This document shows positions 36,512 through 44,670 of a stretch of 64,000 nucleotides of DNA, one piece after another (position 1 is the first letter of the stretch; each line of letters opens with the position of its first letter). A program made the position numbers and the translations under genes. A model generated the notes under the pieces. It did no database searches. It saw only the letters and a list, made by a program, of their open reading frames with translations, and was not told the DNA's origin. The stretch lies in NCBI RefSeq assembly GCF_000711235.1, contig NZ_JOMI01000003.1, forward strand, positions 248,001 to 312,000, given 5' to 3'. Source of the stretch: Prevotella sp. 10(H) (lineage in GTDB: Bacteria > Bacteroidota > Bacteroidia > Bacteroidales > Dysgonomonadaceae).

Positions 36512-37786
36512 TTATGCTTTTTCGACAAACTTATTCTTTATCTCTACCTTTACCATTTTAAATAACTTATCGGAAGGTCGTATCTTATCATTTACCTTTA
36601 TTGAAAATTTCTCTCCTTTTACTGTTTCTTCAACAGATTTCAGATTTACCCTGATTTCTTCAACAGTTTGGAATACTGCGCCCGTAGTTGGGCCTGTTAT
36701 TAATATTTCGTCACCGACTTTCAGAGATTGCGTTTCCATCAGAAATTCGGCTACACCAAGATTAGAGAAATATTTGATTCCTTTTGCCAGATACAGTTTT
36801 CTTTTGGTCGCGCCCGAACCGTAATTGCTTGACCATTCGCCGAGCCGTTGCCCCAGATAGTATCCGTTCCAAAATCCACGGTTGAATACACTTGCCAGCC
36901 GTTCGTCCCATACTGCGATTTTTTCTTCAGTAAATGAGTCTTCGCAATATGCTTTTATTGCTTCCTTATAACATTCTACCACTGTACGGACATATTCCGG
37001 GCCTCGCGCCCGTCCTTCTATTTTGAATACGCGTACTCCCGCATCCATCATCTTATTCATAAAATGAATCGTTTTCAGGTCTTTGGGCGACATAATGTAT
37101 TCATTGTCTATTTCAAGTTCTATATCGGTTTCCTTATCTTTCACAATATATCCCCTACGGCATATCTGGTTGCATGCTCCTCTGTTTGCAGAAAGGTCTT
37201 TTTCGTGCAGGCTGAGATAGCATTTGCCCGATACGGCCATACATAAAGCACCGTGTGAGAACATTTCGATACGGATAAGTTCTCCATTCGGCCCTTTGAT
37301 ATTTTGTTCTACTATATCTTTATAGATAGATGCGACCTGATCGAGATTCAGTTCGCGGGCCAGTACGACTACATCAGCAAACTGGCCGTAAAATTTCAAA
37401 GCTTCGGTATTCGTAATATTCAGTTGAGTCGACAAATGGACTTCCACGCCTATGCTGCGGGCATACATCATTACTGCCACATCGGATGCAATAATGGCAG
37501 AAAGTTCGGCGTCTTTGGCTGCATTCACAATCTGATGCATCAAAGTAATATCGTTATCGTATATGATAGTGTTTACTGTCAGGTAACTCTTTATGCCATT
37601 CTCTTTACAGATAGCAGCTATTTGTTTAAGATCGTCGATTGTGAAATTATTGGAAGACTTGGCGCGCATGTTCAATCCTTCGATACCGAAGTAAATTGAA
37701 TCCGCACCTCCCTGTATAGCTGCTGCAAGTGAATCGTATGACCCTACAGGAGCCATAATTTCAAAATCGGATATAGTATGTTTCAT
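36512..37786 (-). CDS. peptidase U32 family protein (tRNA hydroxylation type)
   Basis: A 424-residue member of the U32 family. MAPVGSYDSLAAAIQGGADSI at the start, VHLSTQLNITNTEA, FSHGALCMAVSGKCYLS and NRGACNQICRRGY give the conserved core with the four cysteines that bind an iron-sulfur cluster in TrhP/RlhA-type members, followed by MSPKDLKTI and FKIEGRARGPEYV. Characterised relatives hydroxylate tRNA or rRNA bases rather than cleave protein, so the peptidase name is historical. A -7 TAATTTTG lies on the minus strand at 37850-37857. Confidence 0.88.
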   Translation of the reverse strand: MKHTISDFEIMAPVGSYDSLAAAIQGGADSIYFGIEGLNMRAKSSNNFTIDDLKQIAAICKENGIKSYLTVNTIIYDNDITLMHQIVNAAKDAELSAIIASDVAVMMYARSIGVEVHLSTQLNITNTEALKFYGQFADVVVLARELNLDQVASIYKDIVEQNIKGPNGELIRIEMFSHGALCMAVSGKCYLSLHEKDLSANRGACNQICRRGYIVKDKETDIELEIDNEYIMSPKDLKTIHFMNKMMDAGVRVFKIEGRARGPEYVRTVVECYKEAIKAYCEDSFTEEKIAVWDERLASVFNRGFWNGYYLGQRLGEWSSNYGSGATKRKLYLAKGIKYFSNLGVAEFLMETQSLKVGDEILITGPTTGAVFQTVEEIRVNLKSVEETVKGEKFSIKVNDKIRPSDKLFKMVKVEIKNKFVEKA

Positions 37787-37932
37787 TTTTGGAATTTAAA
37801 AGATATGTAATAATTGCCACCTGTATAAATATTGGCGGCAAACACAATGCAAAATTATGATATTAATATGGAAAAGGCAAGTATAGTTTTTGCAGATAGT
37901 AAGAATCTATACGTGATTAATTCTATATATTT

Positions 37933-38715
37933 TTAAAGCTTCTCTTTAGTCACCTTGATGCTCATTTCTATTTCATTTATCAAATCAGCCTGTTCCTCAC
38001 CGGTCATATTCAAAGCCTGCTGATAATCGGCTAAAGCTTCCTTATAATTTTCCATTTCATAACGGGTATTTCCACGGTTATAATAAGCAATAGGCGAATT
38101 CTCGAGTTTAATAGCTTCATCGAAGTCGGCAATAGCTTCACTGTAATGCTCCATTTTCTCATGGGCTAATCCCCTGTTGTTATATGCGCTGGCATAATCG
38201 GGGAGAAGTTCTATTGTCTGATTGAGGTCGTGTAAAGCTTTCTCATACATTCCCATGTTGCTGTATATAGAACCTCTGTTGTAATATGCCATGCCGTCTT
38301 TAGGGTCGAGTTCGATAATTTTTGTGCATACATTCAAGGTTTCCATTTCATCGCCTAATTGATAATAGATAGTTGCCAGATGCATATACGTTTTTACAAG
38401 GACTTTATCCCGCCATTCGGTATCTTTCTTATATTTCTCATCGTTATTTATACGCTCGATAAGATTTTTGAGCATATTGATCTTTTGCTCGGGAGTAGTC
38501 AGCTTATTTAATGCTATATAGACATCGTTATTGAATTTAACCAGACTCTTTTCTCCCTGCTTCTTCCTCCTTGCTATCAGATAAAACATGACAGCAAACA
38601 ATATAAACATCAATACAAAAAGTGCTATAACACCTTTTATGCCAAAAGCAAGTACCGAGTTTGTATTGCACGAAGCAAAGAGAATAGGGAAAAGGAGAAC
38701 AGCCGTATATTTCAT
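37933..38715 (-). CDS. membrane-anchored TPR-repeat protein
   Basis: A 260-residue protein with an N-terminal signal or lipobox-like stretch (LLFPILFASC), a membrane segment (GVIALFVLMFILFAVMFYLI) and about four tetratricopeptide repeats from residue 100 on (AYYNRGSIYSNMGMYEKALH, AYNNRGLAHEKMEHYSEAIA, AYYNRGNTRYEMENYKEALA). The repeats are a protein-binding surface; the partner is unknown. It could be a lipoprotein with Cys 16 as anchor, or a two-pass protein. A -7 TAAATTTG lies at 38741-38748 (minus). Confidence 0.85.
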   Translation of the reverse strand: MKYTAVLLFPILFASCNTNSVLAFGIKGVIALFVLMFILFAVMFYLIARRKKQGEKSLVKFNNDVYIALNKLTTPEQKINMLKNLIERINNDEKYKKDTEWRDKVLVKTYMHLATIYYQLGDEMETLNVCTKIIELDPKDGMAYYNRGSIYSNMGMYEKALHDLNQTIELLPDYASAYNNRGLAHEKMEHYSEAIADFDEAIKLENSPIAYYNRGNTRYEMENYKEALADYQQALNMTGEEQADLINEIEMSIKVTKEKL

Positions 38716-38779
38716 ATCGTAATTTTGATTATTTAGATAACAAATTTAGGGAAAATAATCGAGTGGATATTCTAAATTA

Positions 38780-39691
38780 TTATTCAACTATATTAATATA
38801 TGTTTTGATGAAAGTTCTTATCTTATCTACATATTGCGGTTGAATTTTATCTTTATTATATGCGAGATATAATGTATTCGTTGCCGGAGAGATACCTTTC
38901 CACAATATTTTCACAAAACCTTCTTTTAACGCTTTTCCGGCAATAAGGTTAGAGGATACAGCCAGTGCATCACTGTTTCCTATAGCTTTCAATATTGCAT
39001 TATTATCCGGAATGGTAGCCTGCAATTTCAACAGGGGGCGCTTTTTGAAGTTCTCACGCCAGAAGCGCCTTATCAAAGCCAAATCACTGCTGTACGCAAT
39101 CCACTTTTGATTTTTCAACCATTTCTCAGCTTCTGTGTAATTACCGGGAGTAATAAGATTATCGAAATCACTGATATCTTGTTCGGGATTGCACACTATC
39201 ATAAATGTTTCGGTAAATAGCGGTTCATAAGTAAGATTATCTGCATTTTTGTTTTGTCGTGTGATAATCGCAATATCCAAATCGTTGTTTATAACTTTTT
39301 CGGTCAATATATCAGCCAGACCGTATTCAACTGTCAGATATAAATCTTTCTGCTGTCCGACATATCCGGCCAGATAATTATAGAATATCTCAGACGGCGT
39401 GCCGAATCTGATACTTGGAACTTTATTAAGTACCGTGCGTTTAAACTCCGTCTCCACGCGCTCGAGGTTATCGATTGATTCCACAATCTGTGTATAGAGT
39501 TGTTTGCCGTATTCGGTCGGCATCATTTTGCGCGGCATCCTTACAAATAGGGGTTTGCCTATATAGCTTTCGAGCGAAGCGAGCTGAATACTCATATTGG
39601 GTTGCGAAATCAGCAGTTCCTGCGCTGCACGTGTCAGTGTACCATATTGGTAAATAGCTTTAAATGTCCTGTACCATTCCAGATTAACCAT
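38780..39691 (-). CDS. LysR-family transcriptional regulator
   Basis: A 303-residue LysR regulator with an N-terminal winged helix (LEWYRTFKAIYQYGTLTRAA, QELLISQPNMSIQLASLESY) and a C-terminal effector-binding domain starting near residue 90 (PSIRFGTPSEIFYNYLAGYV). It is divergent from a yceI lipoprotein gene 141 bases away, the classic arrangement for a LysR regulator and its target. Its own -7 element (TAGCTTTG, minus, 39715-39722) is inside that gap. The inducer is unknown. Confidence 0.92.
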   Translation of the reverse strand: MVNLEWYRTFKAIYQYGTLTRAAQELLISQPNMSIQLASLESYIGKPLFVRMPRKMMPTEYGKQLYTQIVESIDNLERVETEFKRTVLNKVPSIRFGTPSEIFYNYLAGYVGQQKDLYLTVEYGLADILTEKVINNDLDIAIITRQNKNADNLTYEPLFTETFMIVCNPEQDISDFDNLITPGNYTEAEKWLKNQKWIAYSSDLALIRRFWRENFKKRPLLKLQATIPDNNAILKAIGNSDALAVSSNLIAGKALKEGFVKILWKGISPATNTLYLAYNKDKIQPQYVDKIRTFIKTYINIVE

Positions 39692-39832
39692 AAGTATATC
39701 TTTTAATAATTACACAAAGCTATAATTTTTTTTATACATCTACATCAAATTATAAATTAATGAATAATAAACAAATTTCACACTTCTATGTTATATAGAC
39801 AGCAACAAATAATAAACATTAAGAATTGAATT

Positions 39833-40489
39833 ATGAAAAAGTTTTTATTAGCGATATCAGCATTAGTTATAGCAGTATCATGTAACAACGCAGCGAAGAA
39901 TAAGGTAGAAGGCACAGATGCTCAGCAAGCAGCAAGCGGTACAGGTGTAGAACTTACAGTCGATCCTTCGGCTTCGTCTATTCATTGGACAGGTTCGAAA
40001 GTAGGCGGTTCGCATTATGGAACACTCGCCCTAAAGAGCGGCAGTATAGCGGTTAATGGAGAAGAGGTGGTTTCCGGTTCATTTATTATAGATATGAATT
40101 CTATTAAGGATGAAGACCTCACAGATGCAAAAATGAATGAGATGTTGGTTAATCATCTTAAGAGTGAAGACTTTTTCGATGTAGCTAAATATCCTGAAAG
40201 TGCATTTACACTTACAAAAATAGAGGCGGCATCTTCACCGAATGACAGTGCGAACTATATGATCAGTGGTAATCTGAAAATGAAGGATGCAGAAAAGAAT
40301 ATAACATTCGGCGCAAAAGTTACCCAAGATAATAATGTGTATAAAGCTGTGACTGTTCCGTTTACAATCGACCGTACACAGTGGAACGTAAAATACGGGT
40401 CAAAGACATTATTCTCCAATCTGAAAGAAAATATTGTAAACGATAATATCGAATTACAAATAACAATAGTGGCAAAGGCTGCAGAATAG
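39833..40489 (+). CDS. YceI-family lipoprotein
   Basis: A 218-residue lipoprotein (MKKFLLAISALVIAVSC) with a YceI domain from about residue 40: DPSASSIHWTGSKVGGSHYG, GSFIIDMNSIKD, HLKSEDFFDVAKYPESAFT and FTIDRTQWNVKYGS. YceI barrels bind polyisoprenoid-type lipids in the periplasm. A divergent LysR gene probably controls it. No clean -7 element is visible just upstream, which would suit activator dependence. A terminator follows at 40517-40546. Confidence 0.93.
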   Translation: MKKFLLAISALVIAVSCNNAAKNKVEGTDAQQAASGTGVELTVDPSASSIHWTGSKVGGSHYGTLALKSGSIAVNGEEVVSGSFIIDMNSIKDEDLTDAKMNEMLVNHLKSEDFFDVAKYPESAFTLTKIEAASSPNDSANYMISGNLKMKDAEKNITFGAKVTQDNNVYKAVTVPFTIDRTQWNVKYGSKTLFSNLKENIVNDNIELQITIVAKAAE

Positions 40490-40516
40490 AAGAAGAGTGA
40501 AGACAATAATAAGTAG

Positions 40517-40546
40517 CGGTTCAGGTTGTTACCTGAGCCGTTTTTT
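40517..40546 (+). terminator. terminator of the yceI gene
   Basis: CGGTTCAGGT (40517-40526) pairs with ACCTGAGCCG (40531-40540, one G-U) around TGTT, followed by six T. Confidence 0.9.
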
Positions 40547-40643
40547 GTATTTATAATTTAAGGCCGATACAAATTTCTCATTATTATAGTTTAGTATAAT
40601 AATTATAATATTGTATCTTTAAGGAGAAATAAAGAACAAACCT

Positions 40644-41069
40644 ATGAAAACTATAGCGGTAATATTGGGTATAATAACCACATTAGGCTTAATGGCCTGT
40701 AACCTGAACAGCAAAGCTGCAAACGATCTGCAAAGCACAAAACAAGCCCCGGAAAATTTCAAAGACTTTTATGAAAAATTCCTCACGGATGAAGAGTTCC
40801 AATTATCCCGTATCAACTTTCCTCTCGAAGGTGAGATTATCGATGAAGATATAGAAATAACCGGTGAGATCGAGGAAACAGACTGGGAAATGCTAACTAA
40901 TTCGATATACGAAGTCGATACTGATGAATATCAGGTAGAAATAAAAGAAGATGCCGACGAAGTATTTCACCGGGTATATATACAGGATTCAGGTGTCGAT
41001 ATAATTGAGAAGTACAAAAGGATTAAAGGTAAATGGTATCTGGTGTATTATAAAAGTATTTTTATCTGA
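40644..41069 (+). CDS. DUF4348-like lipoprotein
   Basis: A 141-residue lipoprotein (MKTIAVILGIITTLGLMAC). The segment ENFKDFYEKFLTDEEFQLSRINFPLEG and the end IKGKWYLVYYKSIFI fit DUF4348, a Bacteroidales lipoprotein family of unknown role whose fold resembles NTF2-like domains. The mature part is very acidic. A -7-like TATCTTTA lies at 40614-40621, 22 bases before the ATG. Confidence 0.78.
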   Translation: MKTIAVILGIITTLGLMACNLNSKAANDLQSTKQAPENFKDFYEKFLTDEEFQLSRINFPLEGEIIDEDIEITGEIEETDWEMLTNSIYEVDTDEYQVEIKEDADEVFHRVYIQDSGVDIIEKYKRIKGKWYLVYYKSIFI

Positions 41070-41076
41070 TTGAAAC

Positions 41077-41946
41077 TTACTTCGACGGTTCTACATGTAT
41101 GAGTACATCCGCAATTTCAGGCTTATATTCCATGAGCCTGCGTTTTAGATTGTGAGCAATATCGTGCCCCTCTTTTACGGTTATGTTCTTATCTACAATA
41201 ATATGCAGGTCGACATAGTATGACATACCCGTTTTGCGTATATGGCATTTCTCTGTATTCAAAACACCTTCTACAGTTTTTGAGAAATTAGAAATGTCGT
41301 TTGCCATATCGGTATATGTATCTTTGTCCATTATTTCCCCCCAAGCCGGCTTCAGTATTCTGTAACTATTATATAAAATTACACCTGATGCAAAGAGGGC
41401 AGCCCAGTCATCGGCCGATTCATAACCATCACCCATATAAATAGCTATAGATATACCTATAAAGGCAGCGACAGATGTTATAGCATCGCTCCTGTGATGC
41501 CAGGCATCAGCTGTTAAGGAAGTACTACCTGTCTGTTTCGCTTTTCTGATAACAATGCGGTAAGAAATCTCTTTCCATGCAATGATAGCCCCTAGAACGA
41601 ACAATGTAAATAGCTTAGGGCCTTCATTCGGGGTACGTATATTATTAATACTTTCTGTAGCAATAATAGTAGCGGAAATGATAAGAAAACCGACCACGGC
41701 GAAAGTAACAAGTGGCTCTATACGTCCATGCCCATACGGGTGATTACTATCGGCAGGCTTGCTGGCATAACGGATACCGAGCAATACAAGAATAGAAGAA
41801 AATATATCTGCAGTGGATTCTATAGCATCGGCAATAAGGGCATAGGAATTTCCGAAATATCCGGCAAGCCATTTACATAATGCAAGTAAAGTATTGCCTA
41901 TGATGCTGAAGATAGACGCTTTTTGGGCAGTCTGTGTTTTATCCAT
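41077..41946 (-). CDS. cation diffusion facilitator transporter
   Basis: A 289-residue inner-membrane antiporter exporting Zn, Fe or Mn against protons. Six membrane segments are followed by a cytoplasmic ferredoxin-like domain (VEGVLNTEKCHIRKTGMSYY, DLHIIVDKNITVKEGHDIAH). Metal-site motifs DAIESTAD near residue 40 and TADAWHHRSDAITS near 145 are intact; the latter (HxxxD) is common in zinc- or manganese-type members. DSNHPYGHGRIEPL is the family loop. It lies 19 bases after the gene upstream on the same strand. Confidence 0.92.
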   Translation of the reverse strand: MDKTQTAQKASIFSIIGNTLLALCKWLAGYFGNSYALIADAIESTADIFSSILVLLGIRYASKPADSNHPYGHGRIEPLVTFAVVGFLIISATIIATESINNIRTPNEGPKLFTLFVLGAIIAWKEISYRIVIRKAKQTGSTSLTADAWHHRSDAITSVAAFIGISIAIYMGDGYESADDWAALFASGVILYNSYRILKPAWGEIMDKDTYTDMANDISNFSKTVEGVLNTEKCHIRKTGMSYYVDLHIIVDKNITVKEGHDIAHNLKRRLMEYKPEIADVLIHVEPSK

Positions 41947-41965
41947 TACATTGTTTTTAAGACTT

Positions 41966-42904
41966 TTATTTAGTGCTTATTATCTTATCACCGCTGAAAG
42001 TCAGTTTTCCGGCAGGATAAGTCCATTGTTCAGTTTTTCCTGATTCGTTTATATCAGTGGGTTCTCCCCATGCCAGCCGCGTCATTTCCTTTGTCATCCC
42101 TACACGAACTTTGTTCTGGAGAATGCGCCGGAAGTTATTCACGTTATACTTTTTCGTAAGCTCTTTTGCTTCTTCTGCGGTATATACTTTCTTGATACTT
42201 TCGGTATTTAATATAGTAGAGTAGGGGATTACGGTTTTCAGCCCTTTCGCATTCTGTAATACCAGCGACATTTCATTGGTCGTATTATCCATTGTTACAT
42301 CGATGCATTTCCATGTCTGGCCGGTAGTGAAAGTTAAAGCACTGCCTGTAACAAGATTGCGCGACATTTTCAATATATCGTCTGATATCACATATTCTTT
42401 GCCAGTTAGTAATTGCTTTTGTTTTTCAAAGAAGCCTCTGACAATAAACGGGAAAGTATATTCCGAGTCTACGTTATATTTATAGTACATGATATCTCCA
42501 CTTGATAATTCCTGCAGTTTCAAATAAAATTCATCTTTGAAATCCTTATCTTTTGTCGACATCGGATGTCTGATAACTTCAAGTACATGGAAGTATTTTC
42601 CGGCAAGATCTTCGTATCTCGAATTGTAATTATCATTCGGTTTGTAAATATTCTTTTCGTCATTCAGCAGTTCGTCGTCTTTTTTATATTTTAGGATGAA
42701 ATTGCTATATCCGTATGACTGTGAAGATTTATCAAGACCTTTCAGATAAAGTTCCTGTCCGGTATATCCCATTGCATTTTTACCCAGAAAGTTTGCGGTG
42801 CTATCGTATGCTATAGTTGGAATTGCCTCTTTTATCTTACCTGATTGTGCAAGTAACGAAATGGTTGATAATGTAAAAATTATAATTGCAAATACTTTTC
42901 TCAT
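41966..42904 (-). CDS. secreted protein with SmpA/BamE-like C-terminal motif
   Basis: A 312-residue protein with a signal peptide (MRKVFAIIIFTLSTISLLAQ) and no lipobox. Most of it is unassigned. The last 50 residues, VRVGMTKEMTRLAWGEPTDI...EQWTYPAGKLTFSGDKI, follow the SmpA/OmlA (BamE-type) pattern of a small beta fold seen in many Bacteroidota periplasmic proteins. It lies between a phosphatase and a CDF transporter on the same strand; the link is unclear. Confidence 0.7.
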   Translation of the reverse strand: MRKVFAIIIFTLSTISLLAQSGKIKEAIPTIAYDSTANFLGKNAMGYTGQELYLKGLDKSSQSYGYSNFILKYKKDDELLNDEKNIYKPNDNYNSRYEDLAGKYFHVLEVIRHPMSTKDKDFKDEFYLKLQELSSGDIMYYKYNVDSEYTFPFIVRGFFEKQKQLLTGKEYVISDDILKMSRNLVTGSALTFTTGQTWKCIDVTMDNTTNEMSLVLQNAKGLKTVIPYSTILNTESIKKVYTAEEAKELTKKYNVNNFRRILQNKVRVGMTKEMTRLAWGEPTDINESGKTEQWTYPAGKLTFSGDKIISTK

Positions 42905-42911
42905 AAATATC

Positions 42912-43622
42912 TTATATTACTGCTGCTTCTTTTTTCCCTTTTTCCACATAACTCATGTCAGCCATCGATTCTACAGTGAATTGCCCATTCTGATAAGTTA
43001 CTTTGCATACGGCTGCATTTTCAAGCGGCTTTTTAAATAATTTATCGCCTCCCAAGCCTAAAAGCATGGCCAGTATGCTCATCCCGTGAGAGATTACCAG
43101 TACATTTCCGTCTCCATATTGGGATTCGTTCTGTGCAATCTCAAAAAGGCTTTCCTGTGTACGGGCTTCGACCTGTGCAAAGTCTTCTGCCATACCCATT
43201 TTATCCAGTTTCTTCACGGCATTCAGTACTTCTCTATAGCTGATTTCCTTTTCCATGATCGCCTTAATCATACCTTCCATAGAAGTATAGTGAAGATATA
43301 ATGCGGCACTGTTCCACATAAAATGATTAAAATCTGCTTCGAAACTGCCGAAACAAGCTTCGCGCAGGCCTGATAATTCTATCACGGGAATATCGTCCTG
43401 TCCTTTGGCACCTAAGATAATTTTTGTGGTCTGTACAGTCCGTCGCAAATCGCTGCAATAGGCTGAGCGGAAATTAATATCACTAAGCCCGTAACCCAGA
43501 TAGCGGGCTACGTCTATTCCTTCTTTTGTTAGTGGCGAGTCGCACCAGCCCTGTACCCTGTCGAGGGTATTCATCATTGTTTTGCCATGGCGGGCGACAT
43601 ATATTGTTATTTTTGAACTCAT
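42912..43622 (-). CDS. histidine phosphatase family protein
   Basis: A 236-residue branch-1 histidine phosphatase. The catalytic motif VARHGKTMMN lies at residues 9-18, LRRTVQT supplies the second Arg, GLREACFGSFEAD the acid, and VLVISHGMSILAML near residue 175 the second His. The substrate (sugar phosphate, cofactor or protein) cannot be told. It starts 3 bases after the stop of the thioesterase gene upstream, so it belongs to the thioesterase operon. Confidence 0.9.
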   Translation of the reverse strand: MSSKITIYVARHGKTMMNTLDRVQGWCDSPLTKEGIDVARYLGYGLSDINFRSAYCSDLRRTVQTTKIILGAKGQDDIPVIELSGLREACFGSFEADFNHFMWNSAALYLHYTSMEGMIKAIMEKEISYREVLNAVKKLDKMGMAEDFAQVEARTQESLFEIAQNESQYGDGNVLVISHGMSILAMLLGLGGDKLFKKPLENAAVCKVTYQNGQFTVESMADMSYVEKGKKEAAVI

Positions 43623-43625
43623 TTT

Positions 43626-44036
43626 TTATTTATTCCATGTTATGTAATCTGCAAAAGCTTTGTCGAACATATCGGGTGCTGCGACTTTCCCGTCGATAAG
43701 GCACACTACTTCTATAACAGCATTGGCGCATAAAGTGTTGTCGGGAATCCTTATTATTTGTTGATTAAAGTAATATCTTACCCCTTTGCGTTCGGCCTCT
43801 ACAGTACAAATGAATGCATCCGAGCCTCTCAGGGAATTCCTGTAACTTATATTCGCATTCCGTACTACGGGTATGATATTGGCATCCGTGAGGTCGCGGA
43901 GGCGCAATCCGCATTTTTCCATCAATTCGTGGCGGGTGGCTTCGAAATAATGGAGGTATATAGCATTGTTGACTACTCCCTGCGAATCGCATTCGTAATC
44001 TCGTACTTTCATTTTATTTTCAAATATTAACGCCAT
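43626..44036 (-). CDS. hotdog-fold acyl-CoA thioesterase (copy 2)
   Basis: A 4HBT-type thioesterase of about 136 residues from the ATG at 44036 (MALIFENKMKVRDYECDSQG). The hotdog active-site pattern is YECDSQGVVNNAIYLHYFEATRHE, split here as YECDSQGVVNNA and YLHYFEATRHE. It should hydrolyse acyl-CoA or acyl-ACP thioesters. The frame is open to 44093, but that start lies inside the octad repeat and lacks family similarity. It is a tandem duplicate of the next upstream gene. Confidence 0.85.
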   Translation of the reverse strand: MALIFENKMKVRDYECDSQGVVNNAIYLHYFEATRHELMEKCGLRLRDLTDANIIPVVRNANISYRNSLRGSDAFICTVEAERKGVRYYFNQQIIRIPDNTLCANAVIEVVCLIDGKVAAPDMFDKAFADYITWNK

Positions 44037-44051
44037 ATATAAATAGTTTAA

Positions 44052-44121
44052 TGAATCGATGTGCCGATATGCCAATGTACTATTTATTGGCACATTGGTA
44101 TATTAACTAATTAGCATATTA
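44052..44121. repeat. period-8 inverted repeat between tandem thioesterase genes
   Basis: Left side units ATGTGCCG, ATATGCCA, ATGTACTA (44059-44082) follow ATRTGCCA; right side units TGGCACAT, TGGTATAT, TAACTAAT, TAGCATAT (44088-44119) follow its reverse complement TRGCAYAT. TGCCAATGT (44070-44078) and ACATTGGTA (44092-44100) could pair in a stem. The right side runs into the coding end of the upstream thioesterase and supplies its last codons. Confidence 0.65.
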
Positions 44122-44513
44122 CTAAGAGCCTTATCGAATAACTCGGGCTTCTTCACCTTTCCGTTTACCATACAAGCGGTTTCTACCCTTGCGGTCGAAC
44201 AAACTTTATTGTCTTTGAGCCGGATTATTTTCTGGTTGAATATATACCGGATACCGTCTTTCTCTATAGAATCGACAGTGCAGATAAAATCATTAGCCCC
44301 GCGCAAAGAATGCTTGTAACGTATATATACACTCACAACTACTGCGTCTATTCCCTGCTCATGCAATTCGTAGAAATTCAGACCGTGCTGCTCCAGAAAC
44401 TCATGACGTACTACTTCATAATAATGCTGGTAGTTGGCATTATTGACTATGCCCTGCGCGTCGCATTCATAATCGCGCACTTTCATTTTATATTCGAATA
44501 AGGATTCCGTCAT
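44103..44513 (-). CDS. hotdog-fold acyl-CoA thioesterase (copy 1)
   Basis: A 4HBT-type thioesterase of about 136 residues starting MTESLFEYKMKVRDYECDAQ at 44513. The hotdog site is YECDAQGIVNNANYQHYYEV. The open frame reaches 44591, but a perfect minus-strand -7 element (TATATTTG, 44540-44547) lies inside that extension, so translation must start downstream of it. Its last codons (NMLIS) are encoded by an octad repeat array. It is paralogous to the gene 66 bases downstream; both precede a histidine phosphatase gene in one operon. Confidence 0.87.
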   Translation of the reverse strand: MTESLFEYKMKVRDYECDAQGIVNNANYQHYYEVVRHEFLEQHGLNFYELHEQGIDAVVVSVYIRYKHSLRGANDFICTVDSIEKDGIRYIFNQKIIRLKDNKVCSTARVETACMVNGKVKKPELFDKALSNMLIS

Positions 44514-44539
44514 GTAATATATTATTATAATTGTAAGTG

Positions 44540-44547
44540 CAAATATA
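44540..44547 (-). promoter_or_regulatory. -7 element of the thioesterase operon
   Basis: On the minus strand TATATTTG, a perfect TAnnTTTG match 26 bases before the ATG at 44513. It decides the start of the first thioesterase gene. Confidence 0.65.
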
Positions 44548-44642
44548 CGACTTTCCATTCTATCATTGAAGCTTAAAGCGTAAGGACTCACTTTCTCCGA
44601 TTATATTAATCCGGAAAGAGATTGTTTTTAAATTAATTATTA

Positions 44643-44650
44643 TAGTTTTG
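44643..44650 (+). promoter_or_regulatory. -7 element of the DUF418 gene
   Basis: TAGTTTTG (44643-44650) with ATTG at 44621-44624 (18-base spacer) forms a Bacteroidota-type promoter 20 bases before the DUF418 ATG. Confidence 0.55.
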
Positions 44651-44670
44651 TGCATTAATTTTAACGCCCA

